Source of the DNA: Rhizobium ruizarguesonis
GTDB lineage: Bacteria > Pseudomonadota > Alphaproteobacteria > Rhizobiales > Rhizobiaceae
Reading direction: 5' to 3'
DNA length: 64,000 nucleotides
NCBI RefSeq assembly: GCF_012349115.1
Contig: NZ_PQIG01000100.1
Coordinates: 186,001 to 250,000 of the forward strand
The notes under the pieces were generated by a model. That model was not told where the DNA came from and made no database searches. It was given only the letters and a program-made list of their open reading frames with translations. Below, piece after piece: positions 26,881 through 47,937 of the stretch (positions within the stretch are counted from its first letter, which is position 1; the number at the start of each line of letters is the position of its first letter). A program made the position numbers and the translations under genes.

Positions 26881-26918
26881 ATTACCCAAAAGCCGCGTCG
26901 AAACGGCTTTTGGGTAAT
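26881..26918 (+). other. second hairpin between rplL and rpoB
   Basis: ATTACCCAAAAGCCG (26881-26895) and CGGCTTTTGGGTAAT (26904-26918) pair perfectly over 15 bp with an 8-nt loop. No T-run follows. It may be an RNase III-type processing site or a second brake on transcription. Confidence 0.8.
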
Positions 26919-27081
26919 GGGTTCTTCAAAAGGATGGTCTCCCACCGAGGGCAGCACAGCAATCCGAGCTGAGCGTTTTCCGGGGTTGGACGAGATTGAA
27001 CTACTCATTGATTGACGGGATCGACTGGCCATCGGTTCCCGTCCGTTGCAGGCCCGGGTGCAAGATTTTGAAGGAGCGACG

Positions 27082-31221
<4,140 letters not shown>

Positions 31222-31232
31222 GCACTTGATAG

Positions 31233-31260
31233 GGCGTGCGCTGCCAATGCGGCGCACGCC
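31233..31260 (+). other. intercistronic hairpin between rpoB and rpoC
   Basis: GGCGTGCGC (31233-31241) and GCGCACGCC (31252-31260) form a perfect 9-bp stem with a 10-nt loop. No T-run, so processing or stabilisation is likelier than termination. Confidence 0.7.
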
Positions 31261-31410
31261 GGTCCCACCGGGCGCCGTATCTATGTCGGCCCGGAAGGGA
31301 AGTTTCGCCGCATCCAGCGGTTATTCTCGTTTAAGCGAGGGAGGCGGCTCCCGGGAATTGCCGCCGACCATCGCATTTTGAGGGCGCTTTAGCCCATGAA
31401 GGAGACAGGC

Positions 31411-35619
<4,209 letters not shown>

Positions 35620-35643
35620 TCCGCGGCTGAAGTCGACGAATTG

Positions 35644-35680
35644 AAAAACCGCCCGGAGCGATCCGGGCGGTTTTTGTTTT
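35644..35680 (+). terminator. rho-independent terminator of rpoC
   Basis: AAAAACCGCCCGGA (35644-35657), loop GCGA, TCCGGGCGGTTTTT (35662-35675), then GTTTT. Confidence 0.95.
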
Positions 35681-35758
35681 ATCGGCTCTGATTGGTCTGG
35701 CGGGGAGGGAGGCGCTGTGTCCGCTTATGCTGCTTGACAGCGTCAGCGGCGGCTCCCT

Positions 35759-36052
35759 TCAGTTGAACCGGATGATCGCGACTTCGCCTTCGACGGCGCC
35801 CTGGTAGGCAGATGCGTGCGGCTCTTCGGCCGGGACCTCGGTCAGCATGCCGATCTGGTCGAGATCGGCCTCGATGAAGCCTTCCTCGGCAAGGGCGTTC
35901 AAGGCCTCGCGGACAGCAGTGTCGTCGTCAGGCGCCTTCAGCATGATGTGCAGGTCGATGCCTTCGCTGGCGTCGGACTCGTAGCCCTTGCCGATGATGA
36001 TGAAGATCATCGGGCCGTCGAAATTATTGTCGTTATCAGGTGTCGTGATCAT
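35759..36052 (-). CDS. small acidic protein of unknown function
   Basis: 97 residues from ATG 36052, preceded by AAGGACAG; an upstream in-frame start adds 32 residues of basic, non-conserved-looking sequence. The product (MITTPDNDNNFDGPMIFIII) is acidic with an alternating strand/helix pattern, EALNALAEEGFIEADLDQIG in the middle and EGEVAIIRFN at the end. It resembles a small ferredoxin-fold-like regulator in outline only; I do not recognise the family. It is divergent from rpsL. Confidence 0.75.
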   Translation of the reverse strand: MITTPDNDNNFDGPMIFIIIGKGYESDASEGIDLHIMLKAPDDDTAVREALNALAEEGFIEADLDQIGMLTEVPAEEPHASAYQGAVEGEVAIIRFN

Positions 36053-36549
36053 CGCCTGTCCTTCGGCTCTTTGACGATTCGGTCGCTCGAATCCTGCTGT
36101 GAGGGCCGAACGCCGCAATTGCTGATTCCTTAACTGCTTTTGCTGCAATGCCCAAGTTTTTATCTTGGTGCACAGCCGTGAATTCGTCTAGAAGGATGAA
36201 ACAGGGCGTTCGTCCGGCATATCAAGGCGATACGGCGAGTTTATTTCTTAACCGGCCTTGACGAGACGGGTGGAAACCAGTAGTACCCCGGCCATCAGAT
36301 CCCATGTGAGGCTTGGCTGTTCGGGGCGACTCGCCCTGAAGTTCACCTCAAACAAGGTTCTAAACGCACGTTGAAGTCATGATGCTGCACGCACGACGCA
36401 TATTTTATGCGTCCTCTGCTCCTTGTGGTCCATCTGCGGAAGCGGATCGGGCCATATTTTGCGCATTGACGGAAAGCGTACGTCACTGCCGGAGACGGCG
36501 CGAGTTCAAGCCCGCAAGGGTACTGAGATAAAACGTAAGGGATGGTTGA
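36053..36549. other. divergent intergenic region before rpsL
   Basis: 497 bp with no convincing gene. It contains the palindrome at 36395-36413, a GGGCGACTCGCCC pairing near 36325-36337 and a possible TTGACG (36258-36263) with TAGTAC 17 bp on. It must carry promoters for the small minus-strand gene and for the str operon. Confidence 0.5.
36395..36413. other. perfect palindrome upstream of rpsL
   Basis: GACGCATA (36395-36402), TTT, TATGCGTC (36406-36413). It could be an operator or a short hairpin in the rpsL leader, about 137 bp before the start codon. Confidence 0.6.
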
Positions 36550-36921
36550 ATGCCTACCGTAAACCAGCTGATCCGCAAGCCTCGCCAGGCGAACGTAAAG
36601 CGTAACAAGGTTCCCGCACTCCAGGAGAACCCGCAGAAGCGCGGCGTTTGCACGCGCGTCTACACGACGACGCCGAAGAAGCCGAACTCGGCTCTGCGTA
36701 AGGTCGCAAAGATCCGCCTGACCAACGGCTTCGAAGTCATTGGTTACATTCCCGGCGAAGGTCACAACCTTCAGGAACACTCCGTCGTCATGATCCGTGG
36801 CGGCCGCGTCAAGGACCTTCCGGGTGTCCGTTATCACATCATCCGCGGCGTTCTCGATACCCAGGGTGTCAAGAACCGCAAGCAGCGTCGCTCCAAGTAC
36901 GGCGCGAAGCGTCCGAAGTAA
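36550..36921 (+). CDS. rpsL: 30S ribosomal protein S12
   Basis: A 123-residue decoding-centre protein. TTPKKPNSALRKVAKIRL and GRVKDLPGVRYH contain the two Lys positions linked to streptomycin resistance, both wild type. It is the first gene of the str operon (rpsL-rpsG-fusA-tuf). Confidence 0.98.
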   Translation: MPTVNQLIRKPRQANVKRNKVPALQENPQKRGVCTRVYTTTPKKPNSALRKVAKIRLTNGFEVIGYIPGEGHNLQEHSVVMIRGGRVKDLPGVRYHIIRGVLDTQGVKNRKQRRSKYGAKRPK

Positions 36922-36997
36922 TTCGGTTTTTGAATAATCCGGCGCTGCGCGAGGTCCTCCGCGTCATGAAGCGCCTTAACGGTTGAAGAGACAAAAT

Positions 36998-37468
36998 ATG
37001 TCCAGACGTCATAAAGCAGAAAAGCGCGAGATCAATCCGGACCCGAAGTTCGGCGATCTCGTCGTCACCAAGTTCATGAATGCCATCATGCTCGACGGCA
37101 AGAAGTCCGTTGCTGAAAACATCGTCTACGGTGCGTTCGACGTAGTTCACGGCAAGTCCAAGCAGGAGCCGCTTGCGGTTTTCCATTCTGCGCTTGAGAA
37201 CATTGCCCCGCACGTTGAAGTCCGCTCGCGTCGTGTCGGTGGTGCGACCTATCAGGTCCCCGTCGATGTTCGTCCGGAGCGCCGCCAGGCTCTTGCTATT
37301 CGCTGGCTGATCGCTGCTGCCCGCAAGCGCAATGAAACGACTATGGTTGACCGCCTTTCCGGCGAACTGCTCGATGCGTCCAACAACCGCGGCTCGGCCG
37401 TCAAGAAGCGCGAAGACACGCACAAGATGGCTGACGCCAACCGCGCGTTCTCGCACTATCGCTGGTAA
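36998..37468 (+). CDS. rpsG: 30S ribosomal protein S7
   Basis: 156 residues starting MSRRHKAEKREINPDPKFGD at ATG 36998; a 15-bp longer frame has no support. It nucleates assembly of the 30S head and lines the E site. In E. coli S7 also represses this operon. It ends SHYRW. Confidence 0.98.
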   Translation: MSRRHKAEKREINPDPKFGDLVVTKFMNAIMLDGKKSVAENIVYGAFDVVHGKSKQEPLAVFHSALENIAPHVEVRSRRVGGATYQVPVDVRPERRQALAIRWLIAAARKRNETTMVDRLSGELLDASNNRGSAVKKREDTHKMADANRAFSHYRW

Positions 37469-37497
37469 TTCCGAACGGTATCGAAAGGCAGTCCACA

Positions 37498-39597
<2,100 letters not shown>

Positions 39598-39665
39598 CCG
39601 GAATACCAATTGACCGATAACAAGAATTAGATCCCTTCGGGGACTAGCAAAACGGAGACCCGAAA

Positions 39666-40841
<1,176 letters not shown>

Positions 40842-40995
40842 TTAGCGGCTGGGCCACCTGGCCCAAGGAAAGGATAGGGACGCCGATCTCGGTGTCCTTC
40901 TCGATCTTTGAAACCGGTGGCCCGCTAACGTAACTGAAGGTAAGTCGTGTCCCCAAGTGGTGACACGCGGATAACAGACACAAGGATAAAGTCGA

Positions 40996-41304
40996 ATGAA
41001 CGGCCAGAATATCCGCATCCGCCTGAAGGCGTTCGATCACCGGATTCTCGACGCCTCCACGCGTGAGATCGTATCGACGGCTAAGCGCACCGGTGCAAGC
41101 GTCCGGGGCCCCGTTCCGCTTCCGACCCGCATCGAGAAGTTTACGGTCAACCGGTCCCCGCACATCGACAAGAAGAGCCGCGAACAGTTCGAGATGCGCA
41201 CGCATAAGCGCCTTCTCGATATCGTTGACCCGACCCCGCAGACGGTAGACGCGCTGATGAAGCTCGATCTCGCCGCCGGTGTCGATGTTGAGATCAAGCT
41301 CTGA
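40996..41304 (+). CDS. rpsJ: 30S ribosomal protein S10
   Basis: 102 residues (MNGQNIRIRLKAFDHRILD). S10 sits in the 30S head and also acts as NusE in antitermination with NusB and NusG. It is the first gene of the S10 cluster; the 154-bp gap from tuf holds a TGGGCC/GGCCCA hairpin (40850-40865) without a T-run. Confidence 0.98.
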   Translation: MNGQNIRIRLKAFDHRILDASTREIVSTAKRTGASVRGPVPLPTRIEKFTVNRSPHIDKKSREQFEMRTHKRLLDIVDPTPQTVDALMKLDLAAGVDVEIKL

Positions 41305-41343
41305 GACCTCGGGTCTTCGGGCTGAGTGAGAAGGATTGAACCG

Positions 41344-41985
41344 ATGCGTTCAGGTGTGATTGCACAGAAGGTGGGAATGACCCGCGTCTATAACGACGCC
41401 GGCGAGCATGTCCCGGTAACGGTACTGCGTATGGAAGGCTGCCAGGTCGTCGCTACGCGCACTGTCGAAAAGAATGGCTATACCGCAGTTCAGCTCGGTG
41501 CCGGCCAGGCGAAGGTAAAGAACACGTCGAAGGCGATGCGCGGCAACTTTGCCATCGCCAACGTCGAGCCGAAGGCCAAGCTCACTGAATTCCGCGTGTC
41601 GGAAGATCAGCTGCTCGAGATCGGCACTGAGATCAAGGCGGGTCACTTTGCAGCCGGTCAGCTCGTCGACGTGACGGGTACGACGATCGGTAAGGGCTTT
41701 GCCGGCGCCATGAAGCGCCACGGTTTCGGCGGTCTGCGTGCCACGCACGGTGTGTCGGTTTCGCACCGCTCGCACGGTTCGACCGGCTCGCGCCAGGATC
41801 CGGGCAAGGTTTTCAAGAACAAGAAGATGGCTGGTCACATGGGCCAGACGCGCGTCACGACGCAGAACCTTGAAGTGGTTTCGACCGACGAAGATCGTGG
41901 TCTGATCCTGATCAAGGGTGCTGTTCCTGGTTCCAAGGGTGCTTGGATCATCGTGCGCGACGCCGTCAAGTCGGCCGCGAAGTAA
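41344..41985 (+). CDS. rplC: 50S ribosomal protein L3
   Basis: 213 residues from ATG 41344 (GAAGGATT upstream), beginning MRSGVIAQKVGMTRVYND. The loop region HGSTGSRQDPGKVFKNKKMAGHMG reaches the peptidyl transferase centre. The frame is open 18 bp further up but without a ribosome-binding site. Confidence 0.98.
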   Translation: MRSGVIAQKVGMTRVYNDAGEHVPVTVLRMEGCQVVATRTVEKNGYTAVQLGAGQAKVKNTSKAMRGNFAIANVEPKAKLTEFRVSEDQLLEIGTEIKAGHFAAGQLVDVTGTTIGKGFAGAMKRHGFGGLRATHGVSVSHRSHGSTGSRQDPGKVFKNKKMAGHMGQTRVTTQNLEVVSTDEDRGLILIKGAVPGSKGAWIIVRDAVKSAAK

Positions 41986-41998
41986 GGGAGCCAGATCA

Positions 41999-42619
41999 AT
42001 GGAATTCAACGTCAAGACCCTCGAGGGAAAAGACGCCGGGAAGGTTTCCCTTTCGGACGCGATTTTCGGCCTCGAGCCCCGCGAAGACATTCTCGCCCGC
42101 GTCATCCGCTGGCAGCTTGCCAAGAAGCAGCAGGGCACTCACAAGGCAAAAGGCCGCGCTGAAATTTCGCGCACCGGCGCCAAGATGTACAAGCAGAAGG
42201 GTACGGGCCGCGCCCGCCACCATTCGGCTCGCGCTCCGCAGTTCCGCGGCGGCGGCAAGGCTCACGGCCCGGTCGTGCGCAGCCATGAGCATGACCTTCC
42301 CAAGAAGGTTCGCGCGCTCGGCCTTCGCCACGCCCTTTCGGCCAAGATCAAGGCCGATGACGTCATTGTCATCGACAACCTGGTTGCAGCTGAAGCCAAG
42401 ACCAAGTCGCTCGCGTCCGTTTTCGAGACGCTCGGCCTGACCAACGCCCTCTTCATCGGCGGCGCAGAGCTTGACGGCAACTTCAAGCTCGCAGCTCAGA
42501 ACATCCCCAACATCGATGTTCTGCCGATCCAGGGCATCAACGTTTACGACATCGTGCGCCGCGGCAAGCTCGTGCTTTCCAAGGCTGCGGTTGAAGCGCT
42601 AGAGGAGCGATTCAAGTGA
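41999..42619 (+). CDS. rplD: 50S ribosomal protein L4
   Basis: 206 residues from ATG 41999 (AAGGGAG upstream). The internal extension GTGRARHHSARAPQFRGGGKAHGP lines the exit tunnel. In enterics L4 controls the S10 operon; no such leader is evident here. The stop overlaps the GTG of rplW. Confidence 0.98.
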   Translation: MEFNVKTLEGKDAGKVSLSDAIFGLEPREDILARVIRWQLAKKQQGTHKAKGRAEISRTGAKMYKQKGTGRARHHSARAPQFRGGGKAHGPVVRSHEHDLPKKVRALGLRHALSAKIKADDVIVIDNLVAAEAKTKSLASVFETLGLTNALFIGGAELDGNFKLAAQNIPNIDVLPIQGINVYDIVRRGKLVLSKAAVEALEERFK

Positions 42620-42909
42620 CCGATCTTCGCCACTACGATGTGATCGTCTCTCCGGCGATCACCGAAAAGTCCACGCTGGTATCCGAAAACAACCAGGTTG
42701 TTTTCAATGTCGCCAAGCAGGCGACGAAGCCGGAAATCAAGGCTGCGGTCGAGGCGCTGTTCGGCGTCAAGGTCACGGCTGTCAACACTCTGCTGCGCAA
42801 GGGCAAGACCAAGCGGTTCCGCGGTTTCGTCGGCAAGCAGAAGGACGTGAAGAAGGCTGTTGTGACGCTGGCTGAAGGCCAGACGATCGACGTCTCCACC
42901 GGTCTCTGA
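42616..42909 (+). CDS. rplW: 50S ribosomal protein L23
   Basis: 97 residues with a GTG start that overlaps the rplD stop (GTGA), so translation is coupled. L23 forms the tunnel-exit docking site for trigger factor and SRP. It begins as VTDLRHYDVIVSPAITEK. Confidence 0.98.
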   Translation: MTDLRHYDVIVSPAITEKSTLVSENNQVVFNVAKQATKPEIKAAVEALFGVKVTAVNTLLRKGKTKRFRGFVGKQKDVKKAVVTLAEGQTIDVSTGL

Positions 42910-42920
42910 GGTATAAGAAA

Positions 42921-43757
42921 ATGGCATTGAAAACATTCAATCCGATCACCCCGAGCCAGCGCCAGCTGGTCATCGTCGACCGTTCGGCCCTCTACAAGGG
43001 CAAGCCGGTCAAGGCGCTGACGGAAGGTCTGACCAAGAGCGGCGGTCGTAACAACCTCGGCCGCATCACTGCCCGCTTCATCGGCGGTGGTCACAAGCGC
43101 ACCTATCGTCTGATCGACTTCAAGCGTCGCAAGTTCGACGTCGAAGGCACGGTCGAGCGTATCGAATACGATCCGAACCGCACGGCTTTCATCGCGCTGG
43201 TGAACTATGCCGACGGCGAAAAGGCTTATATCCTCGCTCCTCAGCGCCTCGCTGCCGGTGACAAGGTTATCGCTTCCGAGAAGGCTGTCGACGTCAAGCC
43301 CGGCAACACCATGCCGCTGCAGTTCATCCCGGTCGGCTCCATCATCCACAACGTGGAAATGAAGCCGGGCAAGGGTGGGCAGATCGCTCGCTCCGCCGGT
43401 GGCTACGCACAGCTCGTCGGCCGCGACCAGGGCATGGCGATCCTTCGCCTGAACTCCGGTGAACAGCGTCTCGTTCATGGCTCCTGCCTTGCTTCGATCG
43501 GCGCCGTCTCCAACCCTGACCACGCCAACATCAACGACGGCAAAGCCGGTCGTACCGTTTGGCGCGGCAAGCGTCCGCATAACCGCGGTGTTGTCATGAA
43601 CCCGGTCGACCATCCGCACGGCGGTGGTGAAGGCCGCACCTCCGGTGGTCGCCATCCGGTGTCGCCGTGGGGCAAGCCGACCAAGGGCAAGCGCACCCGG
43701 TCGAACAAGTCGACCGACAAGATGATCATGCGCTCGCGTCATCAGCGTAAGAAGTAA
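42921..43757 (+). CDS. rplB: 50S ribosomal protein L2
   Basis: 278 residues. SH3-like RNA-binding fold and the conserved C-terminal VMNPVDHPHGGGEGRTSGGR near the peptidyl transferase centre. Confidence 0.98.
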   Translation: MALKTFNPITPSQRQLVIVDRSALYKGKPVKALTEGLTKSGGRNNLGRITARFIGGGHKRTYRLIDFKRRKFDVEGTVERIEYDPNRTAFIALVNYADGEKAYILAPQRLAAGDKVIASEKAVDVKPGNTMPLQFIPVGSIIHNVEMKPGKGGQIARSAGGYAQLVGRDQGMAILRLNSGEQRLVHGSCLASIGAVSNPDHANINDGKAGRTVWRGKRPHNRGVVMNPVDHPHGGGEGRTSGGRHPVSPWGKPTKGKRTRSNKSTDKMIMRSRHQRKK

Positions 43758-43772
43758 GAGAGGAAGTCTCCA

Positions 43773-44051
43773 ATGGCTCGTTCAGTATGGAAAGGTCCGT
43801 TCGTTGACGGCTATCTTCTCAAGAAGGCTGAGAAGGTTCGTGAAGGCGGTCGTAGTGAAGTGATCAAGATCTGGAGCCGTCGCTCCACGATCCTGCCGCA
43901 GTTCGTCGGTCTCACCTTCGGCGTCTACAACGGCAGCAAGCATATCCCGGTCAGCGTCAATGAAGACATGGTCGGTCACAAGTTCGGTGAATTCTCTCCG
44001 ACCCGCACCTACTACGGTCACGGCGCGGACAAGAAGGCGAAGAGGAAGTAA
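43773..44051 (+). CDS. rpsS: 30S ribosomal protein S19
   Basis: 92 residues (MARSVWKGPFVDGYLLKK). It contacts 16S rRNA in the head and bridges to the 50S subunit. It ends YGHGADKKAKRK. Confidence 0.98.
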   Translation: MARSVWKGPFVDGYLLKKAEKVREGGRSEVIKIWSRRSTILPQFVGLTFGVYNGSKHIPVSVNEDMVGHKFGEFSPTRTYYGHGADKKAKRK

Positions 44052-44053
44052 CA

Positions 44054-44442
44054 ATGGGCAAGGCAAAAGCCGAACGCCGGCTGAAGGACAACGAGGCGCA
44101 AGCAGTCGCCCGCACGCTCCGCGTCAGCCCCCAGAAGCTCAACCTGGTTGCTGCGGCTATCCGCGGCAAGAAGGTCGAGCGCGCACTCGCTGAGCTGGAG
44201 TTCTCCCGCAAGCGCATCGCAGGCGCCGTCAAGAAGACGCTCGAATCTGCGATCGCCAACGCTGAGAACAACCACGATCTCGACGTCGACTCGCTGGTCG
44301 TCGCCGAGGCCTATGTCGGCAAGTCGATCGTCATGAAGCGTTTTCACGCTCGTGGCCGCGGTCGCGCGTCGCGCATTGAAAAGCCCTTCGCGCATTTGAC
44401 GATCGTCGTTCGTGAAGTGCAGGCAGCAGAGGAGGCCGCATA

Positions 44443-44443
<1 letters not shown>
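44054..44443 (+). CDS. rplV: 50S ribosomal protein L22
   Basis: 129 residues. The long beta hairpin (VGKSIVMKRFHARGRGRASR) lines the exit tunnel. Its TAA overlaps the ATG of rpsC by one base. Confidence 0.98.
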
Positions 44444-45174
<731 letters not shown>

Positions 45175-45210
45175 TAGCGCGCGTGGCAGAGAAGTTCGGA
45201 GAATAAGAAA

Positions 45211-45624
45211 ATGTTGCAGCCAAAGCGTACCAAGTACCGCAAGCAGTTCAAGGGCCGCATCAAGGGCGTCGCCAAGGGCGGTTCTGACCTGGCATTCGGC
45301 GAATTCGGCCTGAAGGCACAGGAACCCAACCGCGTCAACGCGCGCGAGATCGAAGCGGCCCGCCGCGCGATCACGCGTTATATGAAGCGCGCCGGCCGTG
45401 TATGGATCCGCGTGTTCCCGGACGTTCCGGTAACCAAAAAGCCGACCGAAGTCCGTATGGGTAAGGGTAAGGGCTCCGTTGAATACTGGGCATGCAAGGT
45501 CAAGCCCGGCCGTATGATGTTCGAGATCGACGGTGTCAGCGAAGAAATCGCCCGTGAGGCGCTTCGCCTCGGCTCTGCCAAGCTCTCGGTCAAGACGCGC
45601 TTCGTTCAGCGCATTGCAGAGTAA
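45211..45624 (+). CDS. rplP: 50S ribosomal protein L16
   Basis: 137 residues (MLQPKRTKYRKQFKGRIKG). It supports A-site tRNA and subunit maturation. VRMGKGKGSVEYWACKVKPG is the family signature. Confidence 0.98.
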   Translation: MLQPKRTKYRKQFKGRIKGVAKGGSDLAFGEFGLKAQEPNRVNAREIEAARRAITRYMKRAGRVWIRVFPDVPVTKKPTEVRMGKGKGSVEYWACKVKPGRMMFEIDGVSEEIAREALRLGSAKLSVKTRFVQRIAE

Positions 45625-45636
45625 GGGATTGAGCTC

Positions 45637-45837
45637 ATGAAAGCCTCAGACGTTCGCGCGTTCACCGCCGACCAACTCAAGGACGAGCTTGCCAAGCTGA
45701 AGAAGGAGCAGTTCAACCTGCGCTTCCAGAAGGCGACCGGCCAGCTCGAAAAATCCTCGCGCATCAACGAAGTCCGCAAGGACATCGCCCGCGTGAAAAC
45801 CATTGCCCGCCAGAAGGCGGCAGAAGTTAAGGCCTAA
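45637..45837 (+). CDS. rpmC: 50S ribosomal protein L29
   Basis: A 66-residue two-helix protein at the tunnel exit. LKKEQFNLRFQKATGQLE is the family core. It lies 12 bp after rplP. Confidence 0.97.
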   Translation: MKASDVRAFTADQLKDELAKLKKEQFNLRFQKATGQLEKSSRINEVRKDIARVKTIARQKAAEVKA

Positions 45838-45849
45838 AGGAAGAAAAAT

Positions 45850-46089
45850 ATGCCGAAGCGCATCCTGCAGGGCGTCGTCGTTGGCGACAAGAACGAGAAG
45901 ACGGTAGTGGTTCGTGTCGAGCGTCGTTTCGCTCACCCGCTGCTCCAGAAGACCGTTCGTCGTTCCAAGAAGTACAAGGCCCACGACGAGAACAACCAGT
46001 ACAAGATTGGCGATACCGTATCCATCGAGGAATGCGCGCCGATCTCCAAGGACAAGCGCTGGACGGTGATTTCCGCCCAGGGCAAGTAA
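45850..46089 (+). CDS. rpsQ: 30S ribosomal protein S17
   Basis: A 79-residue OB-fold protein needed early in 30S assembly (MPKRILQGVVVGDKNEKTV). Last gene before the gap with a hairpin that separates the S10 and spc groups. Confidence 0.98.
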   Translation: MPKRILQGVVVGDKNEKTVVVRVERRFAHPLLQKTVRRSKKYKAHDENNQYKIGDTVSIEECAPISKDKRWTVISAQGK

Positions 46090-46144
46090 CAGAATTTTGC
46101 GCGAGGCCTTGCGTCTCGCCGAAATATCTGTATGAAGCAGCGTC

Positions 46145-46173
46145 AGAACGCTCGAAAGCCGGGCGTTCTTTTG
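46145..46173 (+). terminator. hairpin with T-run between rpsQ and rplN
   Basis: AGAACGC (46145-46151) pairs with GCGTTCT (46163-46169), extended by a C-G and a T-G pair, and TTT follows the stem. It is a likely terminator or attenuator of the S10 group. A 259-bp gap without a gene follows rpsQ, leaving room for an spc promoter. Confidence 0.7.
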
Positions 46174-46348
46174 CTTTGAGCGCACGGAAGGTCCCGTTCG
46201 GGAAACCACCCTGGCACGATCGATCCCGCGCTATTCAGCTATTGCCGCGTCTGTGCTGCCGTCATGGCAGCTCGGCCGGCGAAAATTTTCATAAGCCGGA
46301 GTAGGGGGCTAGCCCAACCATTCCGGTAAACCAAGAAGGCGACCTGAT

Positions 46349-46717
46349 ATGATTCAGATGCAAACAAACCTCGACGTCGCGGATAATTCCGGCGCACGTC
46401 GTGTCATGTGCATCAAGGTGCTGGGCGGCTCGAAGCGCAAGTATGCCTCGATCGGCGACGTCATCGTCGTTTCGATCAAGGAAGCGATCCCGCGCGGCCG
46501 TGTGAAGAAGGGTGACGTGATGAAGGCGGTTGTCGTTCGCACCGCCAAGGACATCCGTCGTCCGGATGGCTCCGTCATCCGCTTCGACACCAACGCAGCA
46601 GTCCTCATCGACAACAAGAAAGAGCCGATCGGCACCCGTATCTTCGGACCGGTTCCGCGCGAACTTCGCGCCAAGAACCACATGAAGATCATCTCGCTGG
46701 CTCCCGAAGTACTGTAA
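46349..46717 (+). CDS. rplN: 50S ribosomal protein L14
   Basis: 122 residues (MIQMQTNLDVADNSGARRVM) at the subunit interface. First gene of the spc group. Confidence 0.98.
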   Translation: MIQMQTNLDVADNSGARRVMCIKVLGGSKRKYASIGDVIVVSIKEAIPRGRVKKGDVMKAVVVRTAKDIRRPDGSVIRFDTNAAVLIDNKKEPIGTRIFGPVPRELRAKNHMKIISLAPEVL

Positions 46718-46728
46718 GGAGCGAAGCG

Positions 46729-47037
46729 ATGCAGAAGATTCGTAAGGGCGACAAGGTCGTCATGCTCGCTGGCAAGGACAAGGGCCGTACCGGCGAAGTT
46801 GTCCAGGTCATGCCGAAGGAAGATCGTGCCGTTGTTCGTGGCGTCAACGTCGTCAAGCGCCACCAGCGCCAGACGCAGACCCAGGAAGCCGGCATCATCA
46901 ACAAGGAAGCCCCGGTTCACCTGTCCAACGTTGCAATCATCGACAAGGACGGCAAGCCGACCCGCGTCGGTTTCAAGGTTGTTGACGGTAAGAAGGTCCG
47001 TGTGGCCAAGCGTTCTGGAGAAGTGATCGATGGCTGA
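46729..47037 (+). CDS. rplX: 50S ribosomal protein L24
   Basis: 102 residues with an N-terminal KOW motif (IRKGDKVVMLAGKDKGRTGE). An assembly initiator of the large subunit. The 3' end overlaps rplE by 8 bp. Confidence 0.98.
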   Translation: MQKIRKGDKVVMLAGKDKGRTGEVVQVMPKEDRAVVRGVNVVKRHQRQTQTQEAGIINKEAPVHLSNVAIIDKDGKPTRVGFKVVDGKKVRVAKRSGEVIDG

Positions 47038-47587
47038 GGCAAAATATGAGCCGCGGCTCAAGAAGGAATATGTCGAGCGCATCCGCAAGGCGATGCAGGA
47101 GCAGTTCTCCTACGCCAACGAGATGATGATCCCGAAGCTCGACAAGATCGTGATCAACATGGGTGTCGGCGAAGCGACCGCTGACTCGAAGAAGCCGACG
47201 GTAGCTGCCGCCGACCTCGCAGCGATCGCCGGCCAGAAGCCGGTCATCACCCGCGCACGTAACTCTATCGCAGGCTTCAAGGTCCGCGAACAGATGCCGA
47301 TCGGCGCGAAGGTCACCCTGCGCGGCGCCCGCATGTACGAGTTCATGGACCGTCTCGTGAACATCGCGCTCCCGCGCGTTCGCGACTTCCGCGGCCTGAA
47401 CCCGAAGAGCTTTGACGGCCGTGGCAACTTCGCCATGGGCATCAAGGAGCACATTGTGTTCCCTGAGATCAACTACGACAAGGTTGATCAGATGTGGGGC
47501 ATGGACATCATCGTTTGCACGACGGCGACGACCGACGACGAAGCACGGGCTCTTCTGAAAGAGTTCAGCTTCCCGTTCCGTCAATAA
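47030..47587 (+). CDS. rplE: 50S ribosomal protein L5
   Basis: 185 residues. It binds 5S rRNA and contacts S13 across the interface. KLDKIVINMGVGEATADSKK and GLNPKSFDGRGNFAMGIKEH are signatures. Translationally coupled to rplX. Confidence 0.98.
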   Translation: MAEAKYEPRLKKEYVERIRKAMQEQFSYANEMMIPKLDKIVINMGVGEATADSKKPTVAAADLAAIAGQKPVITRARNSIAGFKVREQMPIGAKVTLRGARMYEFMDRLVNIALPRVRDFRGLNPKSFDGRGNFAMGIKEHIVFPEINYDKVDQMWGMDIIVCTTATTDDEARALLKEFSFPFRQ

Positions 47588-47619
47588 CCGTAACGACGAG
47601 CGTAGAAAAGGAACCTGAC

Positions 47620-47925
47620 ATGGCGAAGACAAGCGCAGTTGAAAAGAACAAGCGCCGCCGTACTACGGTCGCCAACCAGGCCGCTAAGCGGGCTGGTTTG
47701 AAGGCGATCATCATGAACCAGGCTCTTCCGATCGAAGAGCGGTTCAAGGCCTCGATCAAGCTGGCATCCCTGCCGCGTGATGGATCGAAGACCCGTATTC
47801 GCAACCGTTGCGAAGTTTCGGGGCGTCCGCGCGCATATTACCGCAAACTGCGCATGTCGCGTATTGCGCTGCGTGAACTCGGCAATCTCGGCAAGGTGCC
47901 GGGTATCGTCAAGTCGAGCTGGTAA
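47620..47925 (+). CDS. rpsN: 30S ribosomal protein S14 (zinc-free type)
   Basis: 101 residues from ATG 47620 (AAAAGGAACC upstream). The long form without CxxC pairs, so it needs no zinc. RNRCEVSGRPRAYYRKLRMS is the core motif. The longer open frame upstream overlaps rplE and is not coding. Confidence 0.97.
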   Translation: MAKTSAVEKNKRRRTTVANQAAKRAGLKAIIMNQALPIEERFKASIKLASLPRDGSKTRIRNRCEVSGRPRAYYRKLRMSRIALRELGNLGKVPGIVKSSW

Positions 47926-47937
47926 GGAGCAGGTTAC

